DNA from: Nitrospirota bacterium
GTDB lineage: Bacteria; Nitrospirota; Nitrospiria; Nitrospirales; Nitrospiraceae
Assembly (NCBI GenBank): GCA_020028595.1
Contig: JAIBHQ010000038.1
Span: 1-7,164 of the forward strand
DNA: 7,164 bases
Direction of reading: 5' to 3'
Part shown: in pieces, positions 1-6,061 of the stretch
Layout of the letters: each line of letters opens with the position of its first letter
Numbering within the stretch: the first letter of the stretch is position 1
Program-made: the position numbers and the translations under genes
The notes under the pieces: generated by a model
Told to the model about the DNA's origin: nothing
The model's database searches: none
What the model saw: the letters and a program-made list of their open reading frames with translations, nothing else

Positions 1-122
1 GGGGCCGCGCCGACCGGCTGGGTGACGCCCTCGACCCGGTACATCGGCGGCAGTCCTTCCGTCAGATAAATGTCCGACGCGTTCCGTTCCACCATGACTT
101 TCAAAATATCGCGGATGTTCAT
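1..122 (-). CDS. pilU: PilU/PilT-type pilus retraction ATPase, N-terminal fragment
   Basis: Only the first 40 codons are in the window; the rest lies beyond the left edge. The visible protein begins MNIRDILKVMVERNASDIYL and continues with TEGLPPMYRVEG. The pattern 'ASD-hydrophobic-x-L-T/S-x-G-x-PP-x-x-R-x-x-G' is the hallmark start of the N-terminal domain of PilT-family ATPases, and the full pilT gene lies immediately upstream. The ATG at 120-122 has a good Shine-Dalgarno (GGAGG, complement of 129-133) six bases away. It follows pilT by 52 bases with no terminator in between, so the two are probably co-transcribed. In type IV pilus systems a second ATPase next to pilT is usually PilU, which helps PilT retract under load. 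The Walker motifs that would separate PilU from a second PilT are not visible, so the symbol is by position. Confidence 0.8.
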   Translation of the reverse strand, partial: MNIRDILKVMVERNASDIYLTEGLPPMYRVEGVTQPVGAA

Positions 123-174
123 CGTCTGCCTCCGAAGCTAACGTAACGTATCAGTTGACTCCGTGGTGTCCCTC

Positions 175-1254
175 TTACGCGGCCCCGGCCGCAGCGGGCG
201 CCGTGGCCCCGCCGGGCGCCGCGAAGAGATTCGCGGTCATGCTGCGGGACTGCGCCTCCGCCTTGGTCACGAGGCCCTTGGTCACGAGATCGACCAGCGC
301 CATATCCATCGTCTGCATACCGTCTTTTTTGCTGGCCTGCATGATGCCCGGGATTTGATGGAGCTTGCCTTCGCGGATCAGGTTCCGCACCGCGTTGGTG
401 CCGACCATGATCTCCAGGGCCGCCGCCCGGCCCCCGCTCTTTTTCTTGAGCAGGGTTTGGGTGATGACCCCCTCGACGGATTCCGCGAACTGGGCGCGGA
501 TCTGGGCCTGCTGAGTCGGCGGGAACACGTCGATGATGCGGTCCACCGTCTTGGGCGCGCTGGACGTGTGCAGCGTGCCGAACACCAGGTGACCGGTCTC
601 GGCTGCGGTGAGCGCCAGCTGGATGGTATCAAGGTCCCGCATCTCGCCGACGAGGATGATGTCCGGGTCTTCGCGCAGCGACGCCTTGAGGGCGTTGGCG
701 AACGACAGGGTATGCGGCCCCAGCTCGCGCTGGCTGACGAGGCATTTCTTGGACTTGTGGACGAACTCGATCGGATCCTCGATGGTGAGGATATGGCCCT
801 CAAAGGTGTCGTTGAGGTAGTCGATCATCGCGGCCAGAGTCGTGGATTTGCCGGATCCTGTCGGCCCGGTCACGAGGACGAGCCCTTTTTCCTTGTCGCA
901 CAGCTCCCGCAAAATTGGCGGCATGCCCAATTGCTCCAGCGCCAGGATCTTCGTCGGAATGGTCCGGAACACGGCGGCTTCCCCGCGGCGTTGGTTGAAA
1001 ATGTTGACGCGGAAACGGGCGATTTCGCCCATCTCGAACGAAAAGTCGCACTCGCGGGTTTCCTGGAAGACCTTCCGCTGCGTGTCGTTCATCATGTCGA
1101 AAACCATGTTATGGACGTCGTCTTTGGAGAGGGCCGGGTGTTCCAGTTTTTTGAGTTCTCCGTGGATGCGCAGCATGGGCGGTTCGCCTGCGCTCAAGTG
1201 GCAGTCGGATGCGCCTTGCTGGACGCCGAAGGTGAGCAGCTGAGTGATATCCAT
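175..1254 (-). CDS. pilT: Type IV pilus retraction ATPase PilT
   Basis: A hexameric cytoplasmic ATPase that powers depolymerisation of type IV pili and so twitching motility. The 359 residues are close to the usual PilT length (about 345-370). Seen in order: N-terminal PAS-like domain with GASDCHLSAGEPPMLRIHG (residues 14-32), Walker A GPTGSGKST (130-138), Asp box LTIEDPIE (156-163), Walker B DIILVGEMRD (198-207), His box TGHLVFGTLHT (220-230) and AVRNLIRE (288-295). The last matches the AIRNLIRE motif that marks PilT as a retraction rather than an assembly (PilB) ATPase. The C-terminus ends in an Ala/Pro/Gly-rich tail (about 343-359) beyond the conserved fold. The ATG has GGAGG (complement of 1261-1265) six bases upstream and an N-terminus matching the family, so the start is well supported. 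It lies between bioF and a second ATPase gene on the same strand. Identity is secure; the tail's function is unknown. Confidence 0.97.
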   Translation of the reverse strand: MDITQLLTFGVQQGASDCHLSAGEPPMLRIHGELKKLEHPALSKDDVHNMVFDMMNDTQRKVFQETRECDFSFEMGEIARFRVNIFNQRRGEAAVFRTIPTKILALEQLGMPPILRELCDKEKGLVLVTGPTGSGKSTTLAAMIDYLNDTFEGHILTIEDPIEFVHKSKKCLVSQRELGPHTLSFANALKASLREDPDIILVGEMRDLDTIQLALTAAETGHLVFGTLHTSSAPKTVDRIIDVFPPTQQAQIRAQFAESVEGVITQTLLKKKSGGRAAALEIMVGTNAVRNLIREGKLHQIPGIMQASKKDGMQTMDMALVDLVTKGLVTKAEAQSRSMTANLFAAPGGATAPAAAGAA

Positions 1255-1286
1255 GACGAGCCTCCGCTATCAGCGTAATGTGATCA

Positions 1287-1292
1287 AGTATA
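1287..1292 (-). promoter_or_regulatory. Candidate -10 element for pilT
   Basis: On the minus strand the hexamer reads TATACT, five of six matches to the sigma-70 -10 consensus. Transcription would start near 1280, giving a leader of about 25 bases that contains the GGAGG ribosome site. No recognisable TTGACA-like hexamer lies 16-18 bases upstream (the best-placed hexamer is CAGCCC). A sigma-54 GG/GC pair with correct spacing was also looked for and not found. The promoter is therefore weak or activator-dependent if real. Confidence 0.4.
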
Positions 1293-1295
1293 GCT

Positions 1296-1331
1296 CAATT
1301 TTTCCGGACGGGCTGGTGCCGGAGCAAATTG
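1296..1331. repeat. Imperfect inverted repeat upstream of pilT
   Basis: The outer arms CAATTT (1296-1301) and AAATTG (1326-1331) are perfect complements. The inner arms TCCGG (1303-1307) and CCGGA (1319-1323) also pair, with a 1x2 internal mismatch and an 11-base loop. It sits directly upstream of the candidate pilT -10 element and downstream of the bioF stop. Neither strand has a T-run after the stem, so it is not a standard terminator. An operator or an mRNA 3'-end structure for bioF are both possible; this is inference from symmetry alone. Confidence 0.4.
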
Positions 1332-1404
1332 TGACTCAAACCGGTTTTTGGTGCAAGTCCCTCCTGTTCTTTGCGACGGCCCCTGCCCGGCGGCCGGTCC
1401 GGCA

Positions 1405-2565
1405 TCAGATCGCGCGCAGCTCGCGCCCCGCCTGCCCGAAGGCGGCGAGCGCACGATCCAACTGGGCACGGCTGTGCTCCGATGTCACGGTGACCCTGAT
1501 GCGGCTGGTGTTCTTCGGCACGGTCGGGGGCCGGATGGCCGGTGCGTAGACGCCCAGCTCCAGCAGCCGGTCGGCCATCGCGACGGTCTTCTGCGCGTCG
1601 CCGATCACGACCGGCAGAATCGGGCTGGCGCTGGCAGTCAGCCGAAAGCCCAGATGCGTCAGGCCGGACCATAGGTACTGCCGGTTCTCCCAGAGCCGCG
1701 CGCGCCGTTCCGGCTCTGCTTGCACGACCTGAAGCCCGGCGACTGTCGCCGCCGCTGTCGCCGGTGGAGGAGCGGTGGCGAAGAGAAAGGTTCTGGCCGT
1801 GTTGAGCACATACTGAATCATCTCGGCCGGTCCGACGATATAGGCGCCGCTTGTTCCGAGCGCCTTCCCCAGCGTGCCCATGTGAAACGGCAGGCGCGAC
1901 TCCACGCCATGGTGTTCCAGTGTTCCGCGCCCGTGCGCGCCCATGACGCCGGTGCCATGAGCATCGTCGACGAACAGTCGTGCATTGTACCGGTCCGCCA
2001 GATCGATCAGCTCGGGCAACGGAGCGAGGTCTCCGTCCATGCTGAAGACACCATCGGTGACGATCAGCGTGTCCCGTTTGGAAGCACGTTTGGCGAGCAA
2101 CGATTGCAGATGTGCGAGGTCGTTGTGGCGATAGACGCGCAGGCCGGCACCGCTGAGCCGGCAGCCGTCGATCAGGCTGGCGTGGCACAACCGGTCGGCG
2201 AGGATCAGGCCGCCTGCGCCGATCAAGGCGGGAATTATGCCGAGATTCGCGAGATAGCCGGAGCCGAAGACGAGCGCCGCCTCCGTGCCCTTGAATTTGG
2301 CGAGCGCGGTTTCCAGTTCGTCGTGCGGCGGCAGCGTGCCCGAGACCAGCCGGGCGGCGCCGGCACCGACACCGAACTGTTCGGTGGCTTGTATGGCCGC
2401 GCGCTTCAGGGCCGGATGGGTGGCCAGGCCAAGATAATTGTTCGAGGCCATGAGGATGATCGGGCGGCCGTTGAGGGTGACCTCGGCCTCCGAAGCGGAC
2501 TCGATCGTGCGCAGCCGGCGCAGGAGCGACCGGCGGGCGAGGTCATCCAGCCGTTGTTGAAACAT
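1405..2565 (-). CDS. bioF: 8-amino-7-oxononanoate synthase BioF
   Basis: A cytosolic PLP enzyme that condenses pimeloyl-ACP/CoA with L-alanine to give 8-amino-7-oxononanoate, the first committed step of biotin ring assembly. The 386 residues match the family length (about 380-400). Visible are SNNYLGL (41-47), the PLP-stacking His in CHAS (H128), FSMDGD (174-179), DDAHGTGVMG (200-209, with Asp201 and His203 contacting PLP), the Schiff-base lysine in TLGKALGTSG (K234) and RIRVTVTSEHS (355-365). DDAHGTG favours BioF over glycine C-acetyltransferase (usually DDAHATG) or serine palmitoyltransferase (usually DEAHS). The ATG at 2563-2565 lies inside the end of the upstream membrane-protein gene (23-base overlap) and has no clear Shine-Dalgarno, which suggests translational coupling. 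No other bio gene is in view, so a related alpha-oxoamine synthase with another acyl donor is not fully excluded. Confidence 0.93.
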   Translation of the reverse strand: MFQQRLDDLARRSLLRRLRTIESASEAEVTLNGRPIILMASNNYLGLATHPALKRAAIQATEQFGVGAGAARLVSGTLPPHDELETALAKFKGTEAALVFGSGYLANLGIIPALIGAGGLILADRLCHASLIDGCRLSGAGLRVYRHNDLAHLQSLLAKRASKRDTLIVTDGVFSMDGDLAPLPELIDLADRYNARLFVDDAHGTGVMGAHGRGTLEHHGVESRLPFHMGTLGKALGTSGAYIVGPAEMIQYVLNTARTFLFATAPPPATAAATVAGLQVVQAEPERRARLWENRQYLWSGLTHLGFRLTASASPILPVVIGDAQKTVAMADRLLELGVYAPAIRPPTVPKNTSRIRVTVTSEHSRAQLDRALAAFGQAGRELRAI

Positions 2566-5077
2566 GCTCGTTTTCTTTCGATCCGTTCCGATGTCCGCCG
2601 CGGCGAAGCCGCGCGGTTCCGATCAACGCGAGCGTTAACAGGAAACCGGCCGCCGTGGCGGTGGCACCAGCCGCCAGGAGAGGCGTCTGGTAGGAAAACG
2701 TGACCCGGTGGTTTCCGGCCGGCACGACGACGGCGCGCATCAGCCCATTGGCCTGCAGGATGGGCAGTGCATCGCCCGTGTCCAGGGTGGCACGCCAGCC
2801 TGGATCGAAGGCGTCTGCGACAACCAGGACCGCGGGCGCGGGTGTCTCCGTGCGGATCAGGACCTGTTCCGGTTCGTAGCGCTCGATGTCGGCCCGCCCC
2901 GCAGCGGCCGGCCCCGGCAGGGCGTCCGGCGTCTCGATGACGTCCACCGCCCCGCTGAGGAAATCGGGCCGTTCGAACAACGACGCATGGATCACCGGAG
3001 CCGTCGCCTGCTCGGGCCGGCTGGACAAATAGGCCCGGGGCTTGGCCGTGACCGCATTGCGCACGAGCATCAGATCGTACTCAGGGAGTTCGGCCACCAC
3101 CAGATCGGATTTGGGTCTGGAGCGTGCCAGATCGGCTTCGGTGAGCTCGAGCGTCAGCTTGTCCGGGGCGCGCTGGTCCGCAACCGCCAGCCGTCGTCTG
3201 ATGAAATAAGCAACGTTGAAGCGGGCATGCACGGCGTCATTGGGAGGAGCGACGACAAACATTTCCAGTGTCGCATTATAGCCGGGGAGCCAGGGGAGCA
3301 GGTTCTCGATGCCATAGGTGCTGCTGCTTGATCCATGGAGCGTCTGCCGCAGGTGCACGATGGCGGCACCGTACGCACCGAGAGCCTCCTCGACGATTGT
3401 CGGATGCAGGAATTTTGTGCCCACCAGCTGCGTCATGATTCGAAAGCGGCCGGGTCCCGGCGCTGGTTCCTCTGCGCGGATGGCCTGGGCCAGCGGAGGG
3501 ACGAATTCAGCGATGGCGCGGGGTCCCGTAAAGTAGGCCCGCATGTTCACGCTCATCAGGTCCAGGGTGACGATGACGACGAGCCCCATCGTCAGCATCG
3601 TGTGGCGCATCCATCCCCGTCTGGTTGCGGCCACCAGGAGTCCCACTCCGATGGTCAAGGCTCCGCTGACAAACAGGGCCAGCGCGCTCGTGCCCGCGAC
3701 ATCCCCCGTCAATTCCATGGACGCGCCATACCTGTGGGCGATCAACATCTGCATGGTGTCGGTGCGCAGGAGCGCTCCGGCGCCGATGCAGAGGAGGGCG
3801 GTCGCAAACCACGGCGCCGGATGGTTCTGCTGTGTCCGGAGACCATCGAGTCCGGCTCCGGCCAGCACGGCCGCGCATAAGGAAACGAATCCCATGAACT
3901 TTTCCGGGTAGCGAAATGCCGACCAGAACGGGACCGTCTGGCGGAAAATTTCATAGAGTCCCCCGTACCGTCCGAGCATCAACAGGAGGGCCAGCGCCCC
4001 GAGCACGGTCAGGACGCGGAGGTCGTGCCGCCGCCTGATCCCGATCCATGCCAATCCCATGACGGGCACACCGAGATACAAACTCTCCGCCCACGATGCC
4101 ATCGTGGGCCCGCCGAAAAAGACGTGCATGACGTCTCCCGGATCCGCCTGCGTCGAGTTCGGCCAGGCCAGGATCGTCAGCACTCGCAGGGGGTGGGTGG
4201 ACCATGTCGACCATTGAAACTCCAGGTTCTCGAAAACCGCGGGATTTCTCCGGTTGCTCCCCAGGAAAACCGACAGGGTCGGCCCAAGTTGCACGCCGGC
4301 CAGCAGGCACGCGAGCCCCGCGATGACGGCCAGTTTGAAGAAGGCGTCACGACGCGAACCCGGCGCGCGCATGGCCACCCAGAGGAGCGCGACGAACGCA
4401 AAATAGTAGCCGGTCTGGATATCTCCGTTGAGAAAGACTGTCGCCCACAGCAGGGCGGGAGCCGTGAGCCACCCGATATGATCGGACAGGGCCTTCTCGA
4501 GCGCGACAAGAAAGAGGGGAAGGAGGCAAATCGAATACAGGTACAGAAGATTCTCCGTGACGGATGCCACATAGCCCGAGCAGGCGAAGACGATGCCGGC
4601 CAGCAGGGCGCCTGTATGCGACAGCTGCAGGCGGCGTCCCAGCGCAAAGGCTCCGTAGGCGGCGAGCAGACATGACAGGAAGACCGAGAGCCGGTAGGCA
4701 TCGGGTACGGGCAGGAAAAAGTACAAGGCCGTGAAGGGATGAAAGAGTCCGGCGACAGCGGCTCCCAGGAAGGAGCGGCCGAGCGCGTCATACGGGAACC
4801 ATTCGGGCAGTTCTCCCGATTGCAGGCGGTCGATCATGTATTGCTTGACGGGAAGGAACGTCATGACCGCATCGCGCTTCATAAGAATGCGGCCCGGCCA
4901 CAACAGTTTGTAATAAAAGGCGAGCACGGTGAGACCGAGGAGTCCGAGGGTCAGGCTGAATGGTGACCACCAGCCCACCCACAATTGCTGCGCGCGGGGC
5001 TGGTGGGGGGCACCAGGCGGCGGGGAGGGAGGCGCGTGGTGCTCTGGCGACAACGGCGGATATTCCCTCAGTGGCAT
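2543..5077 (-). CDS. YfhO-family polytopic membrane protein (GT-C-like)
   Basis: An 844-residue integral membrane protein resembling the YfhO family, some Firmicute members of which act as GT-C-type glycosyltransferases on cell-wall polymers; Gram-negative members have no settled role. A proline-rich, probably cytoplasmic N-terminus (1-36) precedes the first membrane segment (about 38-58). Next comes a loop with KRDAVMTFLPVKQY, whose Asp69 sits where GT-C enzymes carry an acidic catalytic residue, then roughly a dozen further hydrophobic segments up to about 510. Family-like patches are NGDIQTGYY (217-225) and FRYPEKF (388-394). A soluble domain (about 515-798) ends with ADAFDPGWRATLD and VVPAGNHRVTFSYQTP, the conserved YfhO C-terminal signature, followed by a last membrane segment (about 800-820). 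The ATG at 5075-5077 has no Shine-Dalgarno, so the start is uncertain; TTG and GTG codons at residues 32-34 are weak alternatives, and the next Met (66) falls after the first membrane segment. It overlaps bioF by 23 bases. The substrate is unknown. Confidence 0.85.
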   Translation of the reverse strand: MPLREYPPLSPEHHAPPSPPPGAPHQPRAQQLWVGWWSPFSLTLGLLGLTVLAFYYKLLWPGRILMKRDAVMTFLPVKQYMIDRLQSGELPEWFPYDALGRSFLGAAVAGLFHPFTALYFFLPVPDAYRLSVFLSCLLAAYGAFALGRRLQLSHTGALLAGIVFACSGYVASVTENLLYLYSICLLPLFLVALEKALSDHIGWLTAPALLWATVFLNGDIQTGYYFAFVALLWVAMRAPGSRRDAFFKLAVIAGLACLLAGVQLGPTLSVFLGSNRRNPAVFENLEFQWSTWSTHPLRVLTILAWPNSTQADPGDVMHVFFGGPTMASWAESLYLGVPVMGLAWIGIRRRHDLRVLTVLGALALLLMLGRYGGLYEIFRQTVPFWSAFRYPEKFMGFVSLCAAVLAGAGLDGLRTQQNHPAPWFATALLCIGAGALLRTDTMQMLIAHRYGASMELTGDVAGTSALALFVSGALTIGVGLLVAATRRGWMRHTMLTMGLVVIVTLDLMSVNMRAYFTGPRAIAEFVPPLAQAIRAEEPAPGPGRFRIMTQLVGTKFLHPTIVEEALGAYGAAIVHLRQTLHGSSSSTYGIENLLPWLPGYNATLEMFVVAPPNDAVHARFNVAYFIRRRLAVADQRAPDKLTLELTEADLARSRPKSDLVVAELPEYDLMLVRNAVTAKPRAYLSSRPEQATAPVIHASLFERPDFLSGAVDVIETPDALPGPAAAGRADIERYEPEQVLIRTETPAPAVLVVADAFDPGWRATLDTGDALPILQANGLMRAVVVPAGNHRVTFSYQTPLLAAGATATAAGFLLTLALIGTARLRRGGHRNGSKENEHVSTTAG

Positions 5078-5096
5078 GCGATCAGTTCGGCAAAAT

Positions 5097-5126
5097 ACGC
5101 TACACTCCGTACGATATGGCTGTCAA
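5097..5126 (-). promoter_or_regulatory. Candidate promoter for the YfhO-like gene
   Basis: On the minus strand a perfect -35 hexamer TTGACA (complement of 5121-5126) is followed after 18 bases by TAGCGT (complement of 5097-5102). That -10 matches the consensus only at the three most conserved positions (T1, A2, T6). The start would be near 5090, leaving a leader of only about 12 bases, which agrees with the absence of a Shine-Dalgarno before the ATG. The -35 is convincing; the -10 is weak. Confidence 0.4.
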
Positions 5127-5161
5127 CGTGCGCGCGGGTGTCCGGGGGTCCGGCTCCTCGA

Positions 5162-5191
5162 TTGACAACGATGAAGCGACCTGAGTATAAG
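5162..5191 (+). promoter_or_regulatory. Candidate sigma-70 promoter P1 for the TPR gene
   Basis: A perfect TTGACA (5162-5167), an 18-base spacer and TATAAG (5186-5191, five of six to consensus) form the best promoter match in the window. The expected start near 5198 gives a leader of about 60 bases to the ATG at 5261. An 8-base perfect palindrome GTGCGCAC (5204-5211) lies just inside the predicted transcript and could be an operator. It is a pattern match only. Confidence 0.6.
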
Positions 5192-5225
5192 CGCGGCTGG
5201 TTTGTGCGCACGACACACCGTACTC

Positions 5226-5234
5226 TGTTATGAT
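5226..5234 (+). promoter_or_regulatory. Candidate extended -10 promoter P2 for the TPR gene
   Basis: TGTTATGAT carries the extended -10 form TG-n-TATGAT (hexamer 5229-5234, five of six to TATAAT). No good -35 lies at 17 bases, which extended -10 promoters can tolerate. The start would be near 5241, just ahead of the AAGGAG ribosome site at 5248-5253. It could act with P1 or be a chance match. Confidence 0.4.
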
Positions 5235-5260
5235 GCGGCGTGATTTGAAGGAGTGCTGGC

Positions 5261-6028
5261 ATGGCGTATCGCATTCGGCATGAAACCAAAACCATTCCCG
5301 CCGATGAGGCCCATCTCTTGAGCGGGATGGAGCATCTTCTGATCTGGCTGGAGCAGAACCGCCGGAACGTGCTTATCGGCGTGCTGGCGGCGGCGCTCGC
5401 GCTCGCCGCAGTCGTCGGAGCGCTCTGGTACGATGCCCGGCAGGACAAGGCCGCGGCGGACTTGTACCAACAGGCCGCACAGATGTCTCTCGATCGCCCC
5501 ACGGACAATGCCGCCAAAGCCGAGGACAATCTCAAGCAGACGATCGCGCTCTATCGCCGTGTGGTCGAGGAGCATCCGCGCAGCCGCAGCGCGCAGCTCG
5601 CCCTGTTTCAGCTCGGCAATGCGCTGGTGCAGGTCAACGACGTGAAGGGCGGGGTCGAGGCCTATAGCAAGTACGTGGCGACCTATGGCACGAATACCAT
5701 GATGCTGGGGCTGGTCCATCAACGGCTGGCGTATGCGCATCTGCTCAACGGGAACCGGGAAGCGGCCGCGAAGGCGTTTCTGGCCGTCATGACGCTGCCC
5801 GGGGCGCTGAACAAGGATCACGTCCTGTTTGAGCTCGGCAAGTTGGAAGAATCCCTCTCACGCCCCGAAGGCGCCCTGGCCCACTATCAGGATCTGGTCA
5901 AGGTGTTTCCGAACTCGCCGCTGGCCGGTGAAGCCATGGTTCGAATGAAAGCGCTGGAAGCCAAGCAGACTCCCGCCAGCGGCGCACCGGTCACATCCCC
6001 GCCCGCCGGCGTGCCTGCCAAGCGCTGA
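5261..6028 (+). CDS. Single-pass membrane TPR protein, YfgM-like
   Basis: A 255-residue protein with a short charged N-terminus (1-35, including WLEQNRRN), one strong membrane helix (about 37-57, rich in Ala/Leu/Val) and an extracytoplasmic helical domain. The Arg pair before the helix predicts N-in, C-out topology. TPR-like helical pairs are visible at about 92-121 (TIALYRRVVEEHP), 125-184 and 187-220 (YQDLVKVFPNSPLAGEA); the last 20 residues are Pro/Ala/Ser-rich and probably disordered. This plan matches the YfgM/TPR_21 family, whose E. coli member binds the SecYEG translocon and periplasmic chaperones. That role is carried over by architecture, not shown here. The start is well supported: AAGGAG (5248-5253) lies seven bases before the ATG, with promoter candidates upstream. 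The gene stands alone, divergent from the YfhO-like gene and convergent with the transglycosylase gene. A generic TPR scaffold protein is the alternative. Confidence 0.8.
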   Translation: MAYRIRHETKTIPADEAHLLSGMEHLLIWLEQNRRNVLIGVLAAALALAAVVGALWYDARQDKAAADLYQQAAQMSLDRPTDNAAKAEDNLKQTIALYRRVVEEHPRSRSAQLALFQLGNALVQVNDVKGGVEAYSKYVATYGTNTMMLGLVHQRLAYAHLLNGNREAAAKAFLAVMTLPGALNKDHVLFELGKLEESLSRPEGALAHYQDLVKVFPNSPLAGEAMVRMKALEAKQTPASGAPVTSPPAGVPAKR

Positions 6029-6029
6029 G

Positions 6030-6057
6030 CGCCCGTTCGGGCGACTCGTCTCTTTCA
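6030..6057 (+). terminator. Short GC hairpin between convergent genes
   Basis: CGCCC (6030-6034), a four-base loop GTTC and GGGCG (6039-6043) form a five-pair all-GC stem starting two bases after the TPR gene stop. The following tract CTCGTCTCTTTC is pyrimidine-rich but not a clean T-run. It probably ends rightward transcription with modest strength. On the minus strand no T-run follows the stem, so leftward termination of the transglycosylase gene would need another mechanism. Confidence 0.45.
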
Positions 6058-6061
6058 ATTA

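Noticed and set aside
123..174. Repeated TAACG in the pilT-pilU gap as a possible regulatory site or terminator
   Set aside because: It is only two short tandem copies, with no stem, T-run or promoter hexamers; the gap looks like an ordinary intra-operon spacer with a ribosome site.
163..1278. Plus-strand open frame of 371 codons lying opposite pilT
   Set aside because: It covers pilT almost exactly, has no family resemblance and is rich in Arg, Gly, His and Asp, as expected for the antisense of a GC-rich gene with strong third-position bias.
1720..2703. Plus-strand open frame of 327 codons opposite bioF
   Set aside because: Antisense shadow of bioF, which has all its catalytic motifs. No ribosome site or recognisable domain was seen.
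5184..5189. Minus-strand TATACT overlapping the P1 -10, possible symmetric bidirectional promoter
   Set aside because: Overlapping -10 elements can drive divergent transcription, but no -35-like hexamer is placed correctly (CGTGCG at 17 bases), and a better minus-strand -35 exists nearer the YfhO-like gene.
5228..5821. Minus-strand open frame of 197 codons opposite the TPR gene
   Set aside because: The plus-strand gene has a clear ribosome site, promoter candidates and a coherent membrane/TPR architecture; the opposite frame has none.
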